64,000 nt of DNA from Ehretia macrophylla. Its lineage: Eukaryota; Streptophyta; Magnoliopsida; Boraginales; Ehretiaceae. The stretch lies in the NCBI GenBank assembly GCA_037974665.1, contig CM075767.1:1242501-1306500 (forward strand), read 5' to 3'. The translations under genes and the position numbers were made by a program. The notes below the pieces were generated by a model. The model was not told the DNA's origin, did not search any database, and worked only from the letters and a program-made list of their open reading frames with translations. Positions 33,959 to 46,413 of this stretch are shown in pieces (the first letter of the stretch is position 1; the number at the start of each line of letters is the position of its first letter).

Positions 33959-36900
33959 TGTAACGCCCCGATCTCTCACGAGACCGAAGGCTCCAAAAAT
34001 CAAGCAATTCTCAACCCAATTCCAACCTGGTCTCAAAATTTTAAGAAAAAACAGACAGAGTCTCCCCTGTACTGTGGACATTCTAAAAACCTGTAAACAT
34101 ACAATTCAAGTCACAAAACAATAGGAACATCATTTCTATTTAAAAATTCCCAACTTCAAGGACATCCAAGCCTTAAGCAAGACATAGAAAACACACCTAA
34201 GCATGCACTTAACAATCCTTAAAACATTGTCTCTTTTAATCCGCTTATCATACCATTCTATATTAACCATTAGACTTTCTTATGAACTAAAGCTAAACAA
34301 CTGTTAACTTTCATTAACACACAAGCAAGCAGCATAAAGGAAAGTAAGGATAAACTATTACAATCTACCATTCAAGCCATACATTAACCTAACTATTACA
34401 ATTCTTCAACAACTCCAAATATATATACAAACCTATAGGCACAAAATAGAACAAGACATAATACAAGCAAAATCTTCCACAATTTAGCAGGCAAACACGC
34501 CAATCTCAAGCAATAGCACACAGCAACCAAGGCCATTCTTCCAACTGCGCCACCTGAAACATGTTTAGAGAGGTATGAGCAATCACAATTGCTCAGTGAG
34601 GGATAAGGTCTACCGGGGACGTACAATGCAGCAGATAACTCAATAGGCATTTAAAACAACTAAGGAACAATCAAAATAACAAGTTACCACACATTAAAAA
34701 GGATATGATTCACTTATTCTTCAATCACGAACCACGAGCCACGAACTGAAATCCCGATGTAATAAGGGCACTGTTATCGATAAGCCGGCATCCCCTTATA
34801 ACTCTAAAATGGGTGTACTCCGGATGTACCCCAAAATCCTACGACCCAAGTCTCCCTGGATGGCATCCCAAGCAAGAGAGGGACTGGGTAACCATGGTAG
34901 CCGAGGTATACCGGCAAGCCCGATGCCGCCCGGTTTCCACGACAATACCATGCCCAAATGGTTGCGCAACCATGATACAATGCACTCAAAATGATAACAA
35001 TAGAATACATCAATAAACACATGATTGAGGGACAACAAAGTAGGTTGCCCTCACACACAATATATAGACAATAAGTGCACATAATCTAAGTACAAGTAAG
35101 TAAACTATTATGCACATAAGGATGAAGTCTCCCTTACCTGGAATTAAGCCAAGCACGCATGTGAATAGCTCCGATTTACTTCAACTTTCCCGAATTAGCA
35201 CAACTATGCAACCCTAGGGTGTTCATATAAGTTTAGCAATTAACTATATCAATTCCAACTTAACTCTTACTTAACTCAACCCTACAACATTAGAAGCTAG
35301 ACTTATGATCACTTATTCACACAAATTCATAACCCACACACAATTGAACTACAAGGTTCACCTTACCATATCATTAGTCAATATAAAAGATATTAAAAGT
35401 ATCAAATACCATCAAGTTAAGATTATAAGTTATAAATTTCAATTACTCTTATTTACAGCAATAAATAATCATATAACTAGATGAGCTATCCTTATAGTCC
35501 TACTCACTTAGCATACAATGTTTATTACAATTTAATCTTAACAAAGTACAAGTAATATAAACATTATAACAAGTTCTAAGCATTAAATATGAAAATAACT
35601 ATACGAACACTAAGGGGTCAATGTCCGATGATCATGAAACTTCACAAAATGCTCACAAATGCCAAACAATAACATATAAAGGGAAGATGTACAAGCACCA
35701 AAGCTAATTTAAAGGCTAAGCATGAAAACCCCGAGTTTTCCTTTTGTTATCCTAAGTCATTTAACTCCAAACCAAAGGCTATGACTCAAGATTCACCAAC
35801 TAACTATTCTAATCTTCTAGTTACACATTATGGCACACTTAGAACCCTTTAAATCATTCATTAACCCGTATTAACCACAAAAGCCCCGATTATCCCTTTG
35901 TGCATTTGTACTACAAGTATCTTAATCAAAGCTCAAATAAGAGTTAGAAAAGCACATTTAGTCCCTACTTACCTTAAGAACACCAAATATATCAACCAAA
36001 TTCACTCGAATTCACGTTTGACCCAAAACCCCTTTGTAACTCAAACCGTTTTCCTTCCAAACTCATGTTATGGTTCTAGATTCGTGAGTGGTCTATTCCA
36101 TGCTTCTAGTTAAACCATTAGACACCCTTAGGACCTTCGAAGTTGCCCAAATACCCACGTTTAGCACTAAAGCCCCAATTTTTCTCTTTTGACTTTGTAC
36201 TACACGTACCTCATCCGGGACTCAAATGGAGACTAGCAAAGCTTAATTAGGTCCTAAATAGCCTAGGATTACTAAATGTGGAGGCCAATTCAACCCGGAT
36301 TCGCGATAACCCCGAAACCTCTTTCTAAAAGTCGGCTATTTCATTCTTTTGCTAGGTTATGAGCAATTAATTGTTATGGGGCCTTTACACTACTTTCATT
36401 AACATCTAAAGCACCTATTAGGATCATTGATTCAAGCTATAAAGTCCAATTTCACAAAATCCTAACATTCCCGTCAGTATTCATGCCAAATATTCAACGA
36501 GCAATTTCAACCGATTAAACTATGAAACAATAGCATAAATTAGGTCTCTACTACTTATATATAACATACATAAGAATATTTGAGCATTGCATTAGCATTT
36601 AAGAGCAAAACAAGAAATTCAAGAAAGTCATCACATTTTTGAAATGCAAAAATAGGTATGAAATCCCTCACCTATTGCGCGTAGGAGCTCCTAGGAGGCT
36701 AGTAGACACCCTAAACCACTTGCACCTAGCTTGGCTTGGCTTGGAATGAGGATTTGTTGAGCAAAAAAACTCTATTTCTCCTCCTATGCTATTTTCGGAT
36801 TTGCTACAGTATTTTCAACATGCTCTCTTATTTTTGTTATTTTTGTTTTATGAGCTTAATATGTGTATATGTTGAGTATTTAAAGGGGGGGGGGATCAAG

Positions 36901-37251
36901 TTGGTGAGTTTATTGCCTACTAAAATGAGCCTAGTCAACTTAAAAACGAGTCTAATGCGCATAAATTAAGTTAGCTAACTAAAACATAATGTTTCATACG
37001 TAACACTATTCATTAGCTTTAACAAATCATTTTCTAAACGAAGGCTCCTATCGCTTTAAGCTCAAATGCACATTTTTCTCATTCCTATAACAATTAATAT
37101 GATTTAAGAAAAATGCTAATTCAAAGAAAATAGATAGTTGGAAAATGTAATAAATAGTAACCAAGGAAAACAACAAGTAAATGGATAGTGAAAATGCACG
37201 AACAGTAGATGAAACAATTAATGAATCATGGCAATGTTCTCGGGCGTCACA
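33959..37251 (-). repeat. B1 3' LTR (left copy, 3293 bp)
   Basis: On the plus strand it reads TGTAACGCCCC...GGGCGTCACA. Landmarks on the minus strand: palindrome ATGGTTGCGCAACCAT (34958-34973), GC-rich block (34820-34980), hairpin TGAGCAAT/ATTGCTCA (34576-34595) and a run of ten G on the plus strand (36885-36894). The open frame 34396-34650 (minus) across the hairpin is hydrophobic and not kept in the related F LTR. Confidence 0.93.
34576..34595 (-). promoter_or_regulatory. LTR hairpin, B1 left LTR
   Basis: 8-bp stem TGAGCAAT/ATTGCTCA with a 4-base loop. The same in F (54796-54815) and with one mismatch in the right LTR (39026-39045). Confidence 0.55.
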
Positions 37252-38408
37252 TCTTCTCCCTCTTAAACAAATTGCGTCCACACAATTCTTCTTCACAAGA
37301 GAACTCTGCATCAACTGAAAACTAACTCTGATTACTCTTGAATAGTTACTGAGAAAGACACGGTCTACTCAAATGAACATCATATGAAAATGCCAAGCAG
37401 AAGTCCCGAGCGGAATGTCAAGAAAGATACCAAATAAGCAGTTCGAAGAAGAATTATGAATGATAACCCATATAAGAATTCCATTAGTACCGCCTAAGAA
37501 TTCCCAAGTAAGAAGGCCAAATAAAGGCTCAAATGAAGATATTATCTCGAAATCTGAATAAGAATCCCGTTGGCTATGAATACCATAGAAGAGCAGAATC
37601 CCAACTAAGAGCGGCAAGAAAATACCAATAAAAATTTAGAGTACAAATACCAAAGATAATTCCATATAAGAAGGTTGATTAGAATCTCAAACTAAGTCCT
37701 CTGAGCAATACCAGCAAGAAAATACTAGAAGAATACTCAATAAGAAAACCCGGAGAACAGTCATATAGAAATCCCAAAGGAAGCCATTCATTTCTGACTG
37801 CTGAGCGGAGAAGAATGCCTTGAAAGAAATCCCAATAACTGAGCTCCGCCTACAACACCAATTCCCAAATAAAGGGCTGATTAATTGCCTCTCATTCCCG
37901 CCAATCCACACAACTTGGAGGGCCTGTTGCTAATCACTTCTCCTTAGGGGGAGGAAGAAGTCTTTCTTACCATTTCAACGGGACATGTATGAATGCCAGT
38001 ATATCACATTTACACATATATGTTTTAAACTATTATACAAACATGTTTATATAAGAGTTTATGAAACAATGTAATCATCAAAGTCATTCAAGCACGACAG
38101 TCAAGTCAATCATAACACAACTCAATCCAAGACATTCAAATACACACATTACAAGCAACAGTTCAAGCAATTAACAATTCACGAGGTCGATTTGTTTCAC
38201 GAGGTCAATTTGATGCACAACTAGCCACTTCACTTCACTTAGCATACATTTAGCACATAACACATAACTATATCACATATGTGCACATATTCCATTCAAG
38301 ACACACAACCTCACATACAGGCATACACTTTCAAAACACGTAAGGTTTACTACCTGACAGGCCGAGGACCCTGTCCCGGCTTAGAGCTAACTAAGCTTTG
38401 ATACCACC
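37252..38408 (-). other. B1 interior: PPT, degenerate array, leader, PBS
   Basis: Read on the minus strand: PBS TGGTATCAAAGC (38395-38406, one mismatch to initiator Met); post-PBS module with AAGCCGGGACAGGGTCCTCGG-like core (about 38350-38385); leader with TATGTG words and two CACGAGGTC repeats (~38180-38210) matching C1; a T-rich array of ATTCTTATTTGG-like units (37360-37900); PPT AAGAGGGAGAAGA (37252-37264). Open frames here (for example 37369-37617) are composition artefacts. Confidence 0.75.
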
Positions 38409-41400
38409 TGTAACGCCCCGATCTCTCACGAGACCGGAGGCTCCAAAAACCAAGCTATTCTCAACCCAATTCCAACCCGGTCTCAAAATTTTAGGAAAAA
38501 ACGGACAGAGTCTCTCCTGTACCGTGGACATTCTAAAAACTTGTAAACATACAATTCAAGCCACAAAACAATAGGAACATCATTTCTATTTAAAAAATCC
38601 CAACTACAAGGCCATCCAAGCCTTAAGCAAGACATAGAAAACACACCCAAGCATGCACTTAACAATCCTTCAAACATTGTCTCTTTTAATCCGCTTATCA
38701 TACCATTCTTTATTAACCATTAGACTTTCTTATGAACTAAAGCTAAACAACTGTTAACTTTCATTAACACACAAGCAAGCAACATAAAAGAAAGTAAGGA
38801 TAAACTATTACAATCTACCATTCAAGCTATACATTAACCTAACTATTACAATTCTTCAACAACTCCAAATATATATACAAACCTATAGGCACAAAATACA
38901 ACAAGACATAATACAAGCAAAATCTTCCACAATTTAGCAGACAAACACTCTAATCTCAAGCAATAGCACACAGCAACCAAGGCCATTCTTCCAACTGCGC
39001 CACCTGAAACATGTTTAGCGAGGTATGAGCAATCACAATTGCTTAGTGAGGGATAAGGTCTACCGGGGATGTGCAATGCAGTAGATAACTCAATAGGCAT
39101 TTAAAACAACTAAGGAACAATCAAAATAACAAGTTACCACACATTAAAAAGGATATGATTCACTTATTCTTCAATCACGAACCATGAGCTACGAACTGAA
39201 ATCCTGATGTAATAAGGGCACTGTTATTGATAAGCCGACATCCTCTTATAACTCCAAAATGGGTGTACTCCGGATATACCCCGAAATCCTACGACCCAAC
39301 TCTCCCTGGGCGGCATCCCAAGCGAGAGAGGGACTGGGCAACCATGGTAGCCGAGGTAGACCGGCAAGCCCGATGCCGCCCGGTTTCCATGACACTACCA
39401 TGCCCAAATGGTTGCGCAACCACGATGCAATGCACTCAAAATGATAACAATAGAATACATCAATAAACACATGATTGAGGGACAACAAAGTAGGTTGCCC
39501 TCACACACAATATATAGACAATAAGTGCACATAATCTAAGTACAAGTAAGTAAACTATTATGCACATAAGGATGAAGTCACCCTCACCTGGAATTAAGCC
39601 AAGCACGCATGAGAATAGCTCCGATTTACTTCAACTTTCCCGAATTAGCTCAAGTATGCAACCCTAGAGTGTTCATATAAGTTTAGCAATTAACTATATC
39701 AATTCCAACTTAATTCTTACTTAACTCAACCCTACAACATTAGAAGCTAGACTTATGATCACTTATTCACACAAATTCATAACCCACACACAATTGAACT
39801 ACAAGGTTCACCTTACCATATCATTAGTCAATATAGAAGATATTAAAAGTATCAAATACCATCAAGTTAAGATTATAAGTTATAAATTTCAATTACTCTT
39901 ATTTACAGCAATAAATAATCATTTAACTAGATGAGCTATCCTTATAGTTCTACTCACTTAGCATACAATGTTTATTACAATTTAATCTTAACAAAGTACA
40001 AGTAATATAAACATTATAACAAGTTATAAGCATTAAATATGAAAATAACTATACGCACACTAAGGGGTCAATGTTCGATGATCATGAAACTTCACAAAAT
40101 GCTCACAAATGCCAAACAATAACATATAAAGGCAAGATGCACAAGCACCAAAGCTAATTTAAAGGCTAAGCATGAAAACCCCGAGTTTCCCTTTTGTTAT
40201 CCTAAGTCATTTAACTCCAAACCGAAGGCTATGACTCAAGATTCACCAACTAACTATTCTAATCTTCTAGTTACACATTATGGCACACTTAGAACCCTTT
40301 AAATCATTCATTAACCCGTATTAACCACAAAAGCCCCGATTATCCCTTTGTGTATTTGTACTACAAGTATCTTAATCAAAGCTCAACTAAGAGTTAGAAA
40401 AGCACATTTAGTCCCTACTTACCCTAAGAACACCAAATATATCAATCAAATTCACTCGGATTCATGTTTGACCCAAAACCCCTTTGTAACTCAAACCGTT
40501 TTCCTTCCAAACTCATGTTATGGTTCTAGATTTATGAGTGGTCTATTCCATGCTTCTAGTTAAACCATTAGATACCCTTAGGACCTTCGAAGTTTCCCAA
40601 ATACCCACGTTTAGCACTAAAGCCCCAATTTTTCTCTTTTGACTTTGTACTACACGTACCTCATCCGGGACTCAAATGGAGGCTAGCAAAGCTTAATTAG
40701 GTCCTAAATAGCCTAGGATTACTAAATGTGGAGGCCAATTCAACCCGGATTCGCGATAACCCCGAAACCTCTTTCTAAAAGTCGGCTATTTCATTCTTTT
40801 GCTAGGTTATGAGCAATTAAATGTTATGGGGCCTTTACACTACTTTCATTAATATCTAAAGCACCTATTATGATCATTGATTCAAGCTATAAAGTCCAAT
40901 TTCACAAAACCCTAACATTCCCGTCAGTATTCATGCCAAATATTCAACGAGCAATTTCAACCGATTAAACTATGAAACAATAGCATAAATTAGGTTTCTA
41001 CTACTTATATATAACATACATAAGAATATTTGAGCATTGCATTAGCATTTAAGAGCAAAACAAGAAATTCAAGAAAGTCGTCACATTTTTTAAATGCAAA
41101 AATAGGTATGAAATCCCTCACCTATTGCGCGTAGGAGCTCCTAGGAGGCTAGTAGACACCTTAAACCACTTGCACCTAGCTTCGCTTGGCTTGGAATGAG
41201 GATTTGTTGAGCAAAAAAACTCTATTTCTCCTCCTATGCTATTTTTGGATTTGCTACAGTGTTTTCAGCATGCTCTCTTTTTTTTGTTTTTTTTGTTTTA
41301 TGAGCTTAATATGTGTATATGTTGAGTATTTAAAGGGGGGGGGGGGATCAAGTTGGTGAGTTTATTGCCTACTAAGTCAACTTAAAAACGAGTCTAATGC

Positions 41401-41693
41401 GCATAAATTAAGTTAGCTAACTAAAACATAATGTTTCATACGTAATACTATTCATTAGCTTTAACAAATCATTTTCTAAACGAAGGCTCCTATCGCTTTA
41501 AGCTCAAATGCACATTTTTCTCATTCCTATAACAATTAATATGATTTAAGAAAAATGCTAATTCGAATAAAATAGATAGTTGGAAAACGTAATAAATAGT
41601 AACCAACGAAAACAACAAGTAAATGGATAGTGAAAATGCACAAACAGTAGATGAAACAATTAATGAATCATGGCAATGTTCTCGGGCGTCACA
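38409..41693 (-). repeat. B1 5' LTR (right copy, 3285 bp)
   Basis: Same termini and landmarks as the left copy; the plus-strand G run is twelve long (41335-41346). Confidence 0.93.
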
Positions 41694-42514
41694 GTCAGTA
41701 TATGAGATTCCAGTTGACCCGTGAGCTTTTTAGTATAAGACTTGAAGAAAGGGGTGACGTGAGCTAGCACTTCCTCAGAATGATTTACTTGGTAATTCAA
41801 TTGGAGGCATTTGGTTTCATTATGGATCCCCAACTTCAAGTAGAGTTGATCTTGCAGTCTCTTCCACCATCCTACTCTTCTTTGATCTTGGATTTTTATG
41901 TACATAGAATTGAGGTCACACTGAATGAGTTGCTAGATATTCTGATTAGCTGGCAAAATCTTGGTTTAGGTGTAGTACCCAATCCCTATGTCGAGTCTTC
42001 TCCTTCTGTGGTGTTGTGTGATTTCTAATGCAAGTGCACGTATCGCGACAAGTAATAAAGTGATAAGTAAAGATCATTCCAACAAGGACTGTCACGCCCC
42101 TAACTCGACCCCCCTTAAGATCAATCAGGATGCAACGGAATTTCGGCAGTATAACGACTGTAACCTGGATACCGAGGCTCTAAACCAACCTCTTCGCAAC
42201 TCACACAACCAATTCCACTAACAATTCAACAATTAAACAACACAACCACAATATACATGAAACATTCTTTTACCATTGCATCCATAAGTTACACGCCTTT
42301 GTTCCAACATCATACATTTACTAAATAACATACTTTTTTCCAAAATAGATTATAACCATTCTAGCAACCTAATCATGTTCGAAAACAAGACTACTAAGCT
42401 AGCAACATTTAATCTATCGCCTTTACAACATCTTATACATCATAAACTTCTAAGTAAATATAAACCAACTAGTTTTAATATACAAGATAACAAAAGAGTA
42501 CAACATCTCAGATA

Positions 42515-42607
42515 TCAAGGACAAGACTCTGGCACATAGGACTCGTCCACATATGGCACATTCTCAGCTTCCTGAGGGACGTACCCGTAATCTTGTTCAA
42601 TATCACC
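42515..42607 (-). CDS. Conserved short reading frame in LTR A3 (diverged copy)
   Basis: After ATACAG, 30 codons read with the same core (DYGYVP...EN...YVDESYVPES) and the same TGA. Against A1 about ten codons differ silently and about four change the residue. This is the most diverged copy and the best evidence for selection on the peptide. Confidence 0.45.
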   Translation of the reverse strand, partial: GDIEQDYGYVPQEAENVPYVDESYVPESCP

Positions 42608-43178
42608 TGTATGCATGCAATAATTGAGAGTGAGCTTATATAAAACAAGCCCAGTGAGGATTCGACAGATCTCTTAACAGTATTTACTATACTCCTTGAA
42701 AATCATCCTTTGAGCAGTAAACACATAATAATCATCAATAACAATATAAGCACATTAATAATAATAATCAATCAATAAAGGATACTCTAGTTGGTGTAGC
42801 TCCAAACGCCATCACGATCTCAATCATTCTTCTTGTAACTCCCCATTACTCACGCACCCAAGGTACCTCTCTAGCCCCTCCCTCCATGGCACCTCCGCCC
42901 ATGCGAGCTGGGGGTAGTCTATGATAGTCATGCCGTTATCAACCTAACAGCCCGACGCAGCCCGAGAGGTGGCACACACATACCAAGACTCATGACAATA
43001 ATAATAATCAATCATATCTCAGGAGGACAACAAAGTAGGTTGCCTATCTCACAGCTTCATCAATAATCAATAATCAATAATCAATAATCAATTAATAACA
43101 TTTCAACAACATATTATCAATTAAGCAATTAACAACTCAACAACTAAGTTAGATGACAAAGTAGGCCATCCAACTTAA

Positions 43179-44050
43179 CATTCATTAATCCACTCAACCA
43201 AACCTGATTCTAACCAACAACAACCCATAATTCAAACACTCAAACATTACCCCCAAACAACTAAAGACATTATCTCAACATGTAAAGAAAGACAACCCAA
43301 ACTTCTAAAAGTCATAACTTACAATCTATTAATCCAATGACCTCCAAACCAGTTTCTATCACTCACCCACTCAAGTAACTACATTAGCCCCCTCGGAAAC
43401 CAACCACAATCCATCCAAATTAAGCCTAACAGCCCTAAAACCTCAACGACCATGGCTGAAATTTCTGGACTTTCACCACGACATCGCAATCAAAATTCTG
43501 GCACTACAACATTACTCCCACGTATTTAACAAACTTTTAGAAACTAACAGCAACCAATTCCAACCACCACAACTCCAATTATTCAACAAATAGCCAATAA
43601 CTCAATTTTAATAACATTCATTAATCCACTCAACCAAACCCGATTCTAACCAACAACAACCCATAATTCAAACACTCAAACATTACCCCCAAACAACTAA
43701 AAACATTATCTCAACATTTAAAGAAAGACAACCCAAACTTCTAAAAGTCATAACTTACAATCTATTAATCCAATGACCTCCAAACCAATTTCTATCACTC
43801 ACCCACTCACGCAACTACATTAGCCCTCTCGAAAACCAACCACAATCCATCCAAATTAAGCCCAACAGCCCTAAAACCTCAATGCACCATGACTGAAATT
43901 TCCAGACTTTCACCACAACATCGCAATCAAAATTTTGGCACTGCAACATTACTCCCACATATTTAACAAACTTTTAGAAACTAACAGTAACCAATTTCAA
44001 CCACCACAACTCCAATTATTCAACAAATAGCCAACAACTCAATTTTAATA
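43179..44050 (-). repeat. 436-bp tandem duplication in LTR A3
   Basis: Units 43179-43614 and 43615-44050, alike except for scattered substitutions. They cover the GTTAGATGG-side flank through the mid LTR. Absent from the A1 and A2 LTRs, so it arose in this copy or its lineage. Confidence 0.88.
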
Positions 44051-46413
44051 CCCGGAAAATAAAATTTCATGCTACAACGGTTCAAAACTTATATAAAGAC
44101 ACATAATCAATCCTTAGCATCTACTGAGCAATAATATAACATGAATTTAACATTTCAACAGCTAAAAATTCGATTATATGAATTAACATAAAAATGACAT
44201 TTTGAGATCTAGAATTTTTCTCTCACCTTTTGCAATACCCCAAACCCGGCATATAGAGAATAATACATGTTTGCATTTAATTAGATTCTATCTTGAATGC
44301 TAGCATACAATTATGTGTTTACCTTAATGAATTCATTCATTTTTAGCACTATTTCATAATTCTTCAAAATATTAAAATAATAGTTAAATTAATTATTTAA
44401 AACGAATATTAGCTAACTTATTAATTATAATACTCGGTTTCATTTTTTTGACTAATATTTACTTTGTTTTCAACTAATTGAGAAAGTAGCTCTAAGCCCA
44501 GAACATTAAAATTCTCTGTTTCTTTTTTTTGAATTTCATATTTTTTCCTTAATACTTGTTATTTTAGATGCATACGTTCATTGAGTTTGCGTGTATAGCA
44601 TATCGGGAACAACGAGAAAAAATTCATTAGTGAGCTTAATTGAATAATGAAAAATTCAGCAATTTAGTTTTGTACTTTGCTTTGTTTTTGAATTCATTTG
44701 ACTCACCTAGCCAAACTACTTGACCCAATAATCCAACCCATTGACCCAACTTAAACTTTTATAACCCAAAATCTCTCAAAAAATGCTAAAAAATGGTCAA
44801 AAAATCAGCCAAATACCATATACGGGAATAGTGTTTTTTCATGCAAAATTGCTATAGTTGGCCATTTCCATCTATTCCAAGCTTGAATCTTGAGTTCTTG
44901 AACATGTTTACACCTTCTACAAGCTTCTCTAGCCTTATGTGGTAAGAATTTCATCTTATTTTTGTATTTGAAAGTTTTGCATCTAAACTTTATTTTTTTT
45001 GGATTTGTTGAGATATTGCTTGGTTATGCTTGTTTAAGCTTAAATTACTCTTATTAATGATCATAGAGCATACTTTTGTGGTTAGATAGCATTTTGAATG
45101 GTTGAAAATGGAGTTGGAGCTTTGGGGAAGATGATGAATAGTAAAATTTCTAGGGTTCCAAAAATTTGTGCAATTTAATTTGATTCAATGCTTCTAGTAG
45201 TTGCTAATTAGGTCCTTGAGCGTGGTAAAAATGTTAGTTGCGCTTGCCATGTACAAAATTTGAATAATTTGATCAAATTAGGCTACTTTAATAAGGGGTT
45301 TCAGGGTTAACTCAAATCCGGGCACGTTTCAAGGTTATGGTTAGTCTTTATTAAGTATTGAAGCTTTAGAAGTGCCTTCGTTTCGCTTGTTTGGATTTCG
45401 AAATTGGTACTTGTAGTGTAAACGCACAAAGAGGAAATCGGGGATTTAATGGTAAACGAGGTTTAACAGGTGAACTCGAGGGTCCTTGGGGTGCTATAAG
45501 GTGAGATTTGAAGGATAGGATAACTTGTTTGGGAATCTTGAACCTTGCCTTTCGGTTTGGAGCTTAATAGCAAAGATTGACAAAGGGGTTTCAGGTTGAA
45601 AGTGAATCCAGGTGCGTTCGGGCATTAGGGCAAGTGTCTAGTAAGTGAGGAGGTACTAGAAATGTATTCACTTCGCTTAGTTGAGCTCCGATTAGAGTAC
45701 TTGTAGAGTAATGCATGAAGAGGCAAATTCGGACTTTTTGGGTAATTGTACTTTAAAGTGAGATTTCAAGGGCTTAAATGGTGCCATAAAGTGTCATTAG
45801 AGATGTAGTATAGTTAGATTTGAGGTTCGTTATCTTGTGCGAAGTTTAGAGCTTGTTTTGTAAGCATTTAGAAGGAGATTTGTTGGATTTCTTGTGAATT
45901 ACTTGAATTAGTTGCATTAGTAGTTATTATATTGTTATATTTGCTCTAATTGATCATGATTGAGTTATATGTTGTATAAGTGTGAAGTTTATGACCTAAA
46001 TACTAAGCATGTGGAAAGGTTTTAATTGGATTTTATGTGAATTAGTTGAGCTTGGTGCTTAGTTGGTTATTTGAATTGATGTAGTTATTATAATTGACTT
46101 TTAAATGATTTAAATAAGAGTTTAAATGGTAATGGTATGTAATATGTAGTTGTTTGGTGAAGTTTCATGAAATAGGTTGTATAGCTACTTCATTAAAATA
46201 TGTTTGTATCTTGTTTATAATACCGTGTTGCTTATAATTATATGAGTTATGTTGTGGGAAATGACTACTTGGCATATATGTTAAGTTAAAGTATATAAAA
46301 GTGACATTTTGTTAAAAATAGAATTCTAATAGATATTGTATATATGCTAAATAAGCGAAGTTATAAGTTAGCTAACCTAGCTGAATAATTAATGAATGTT
46401 GTAGTTAAAGAGT

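Larger units (their letters stand above)
33959..41693 (-). mobile_element. Non-autonomous LTR element B1
   Basis: 7735 bp with perfect TSD GTCAG (33954-33958, 41694-41698). LTRs of 3293 and 3285 bp surround an interior of only 1157 bp with PBS and PPT but no gag or pol; about 85 % of the element is LTR. LTRs are near-identical by eye (a few per cent at most). Sits inside the copia gag. Confidence 0.94.
33629..42011 (+). pseudogene. gag: Ty1/copia gag fragment, split by element B1
   Basis: Copia-type Gag beginning MASFINPIL at 33629, with typical features LTGPN-like LIGPNFEKW, YKSLRVVLRFERIEYILD, KWVQDD and LEESFGKHSQ. At 33958 it is interrupted by B1 (33959-41693). After the TSD it resumes at 41699 in the same frame with YMRFQLTRELFS and continues with QLEAFGFIMDPQLQ, LPPSYSSLILDF and VTLNELLDIL. 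One in-frame TAG lies at 41765-41767. Near 42011 the Athila-type LTR cuts it off, so zinc knuckle and pol are absent. Apart from the insertion and one stop the frame is well kept, so the copia copy was fairly intact when invaded. Confidence 0.88.

Noticed and set aside
34396-34650. 84-codon hydrophobic frame after the B1 hairpin (copy at 38846-39100)
   Set aside because: Two copies are LTR duplicates, and the related F LTR has an early stop, so no constraint.
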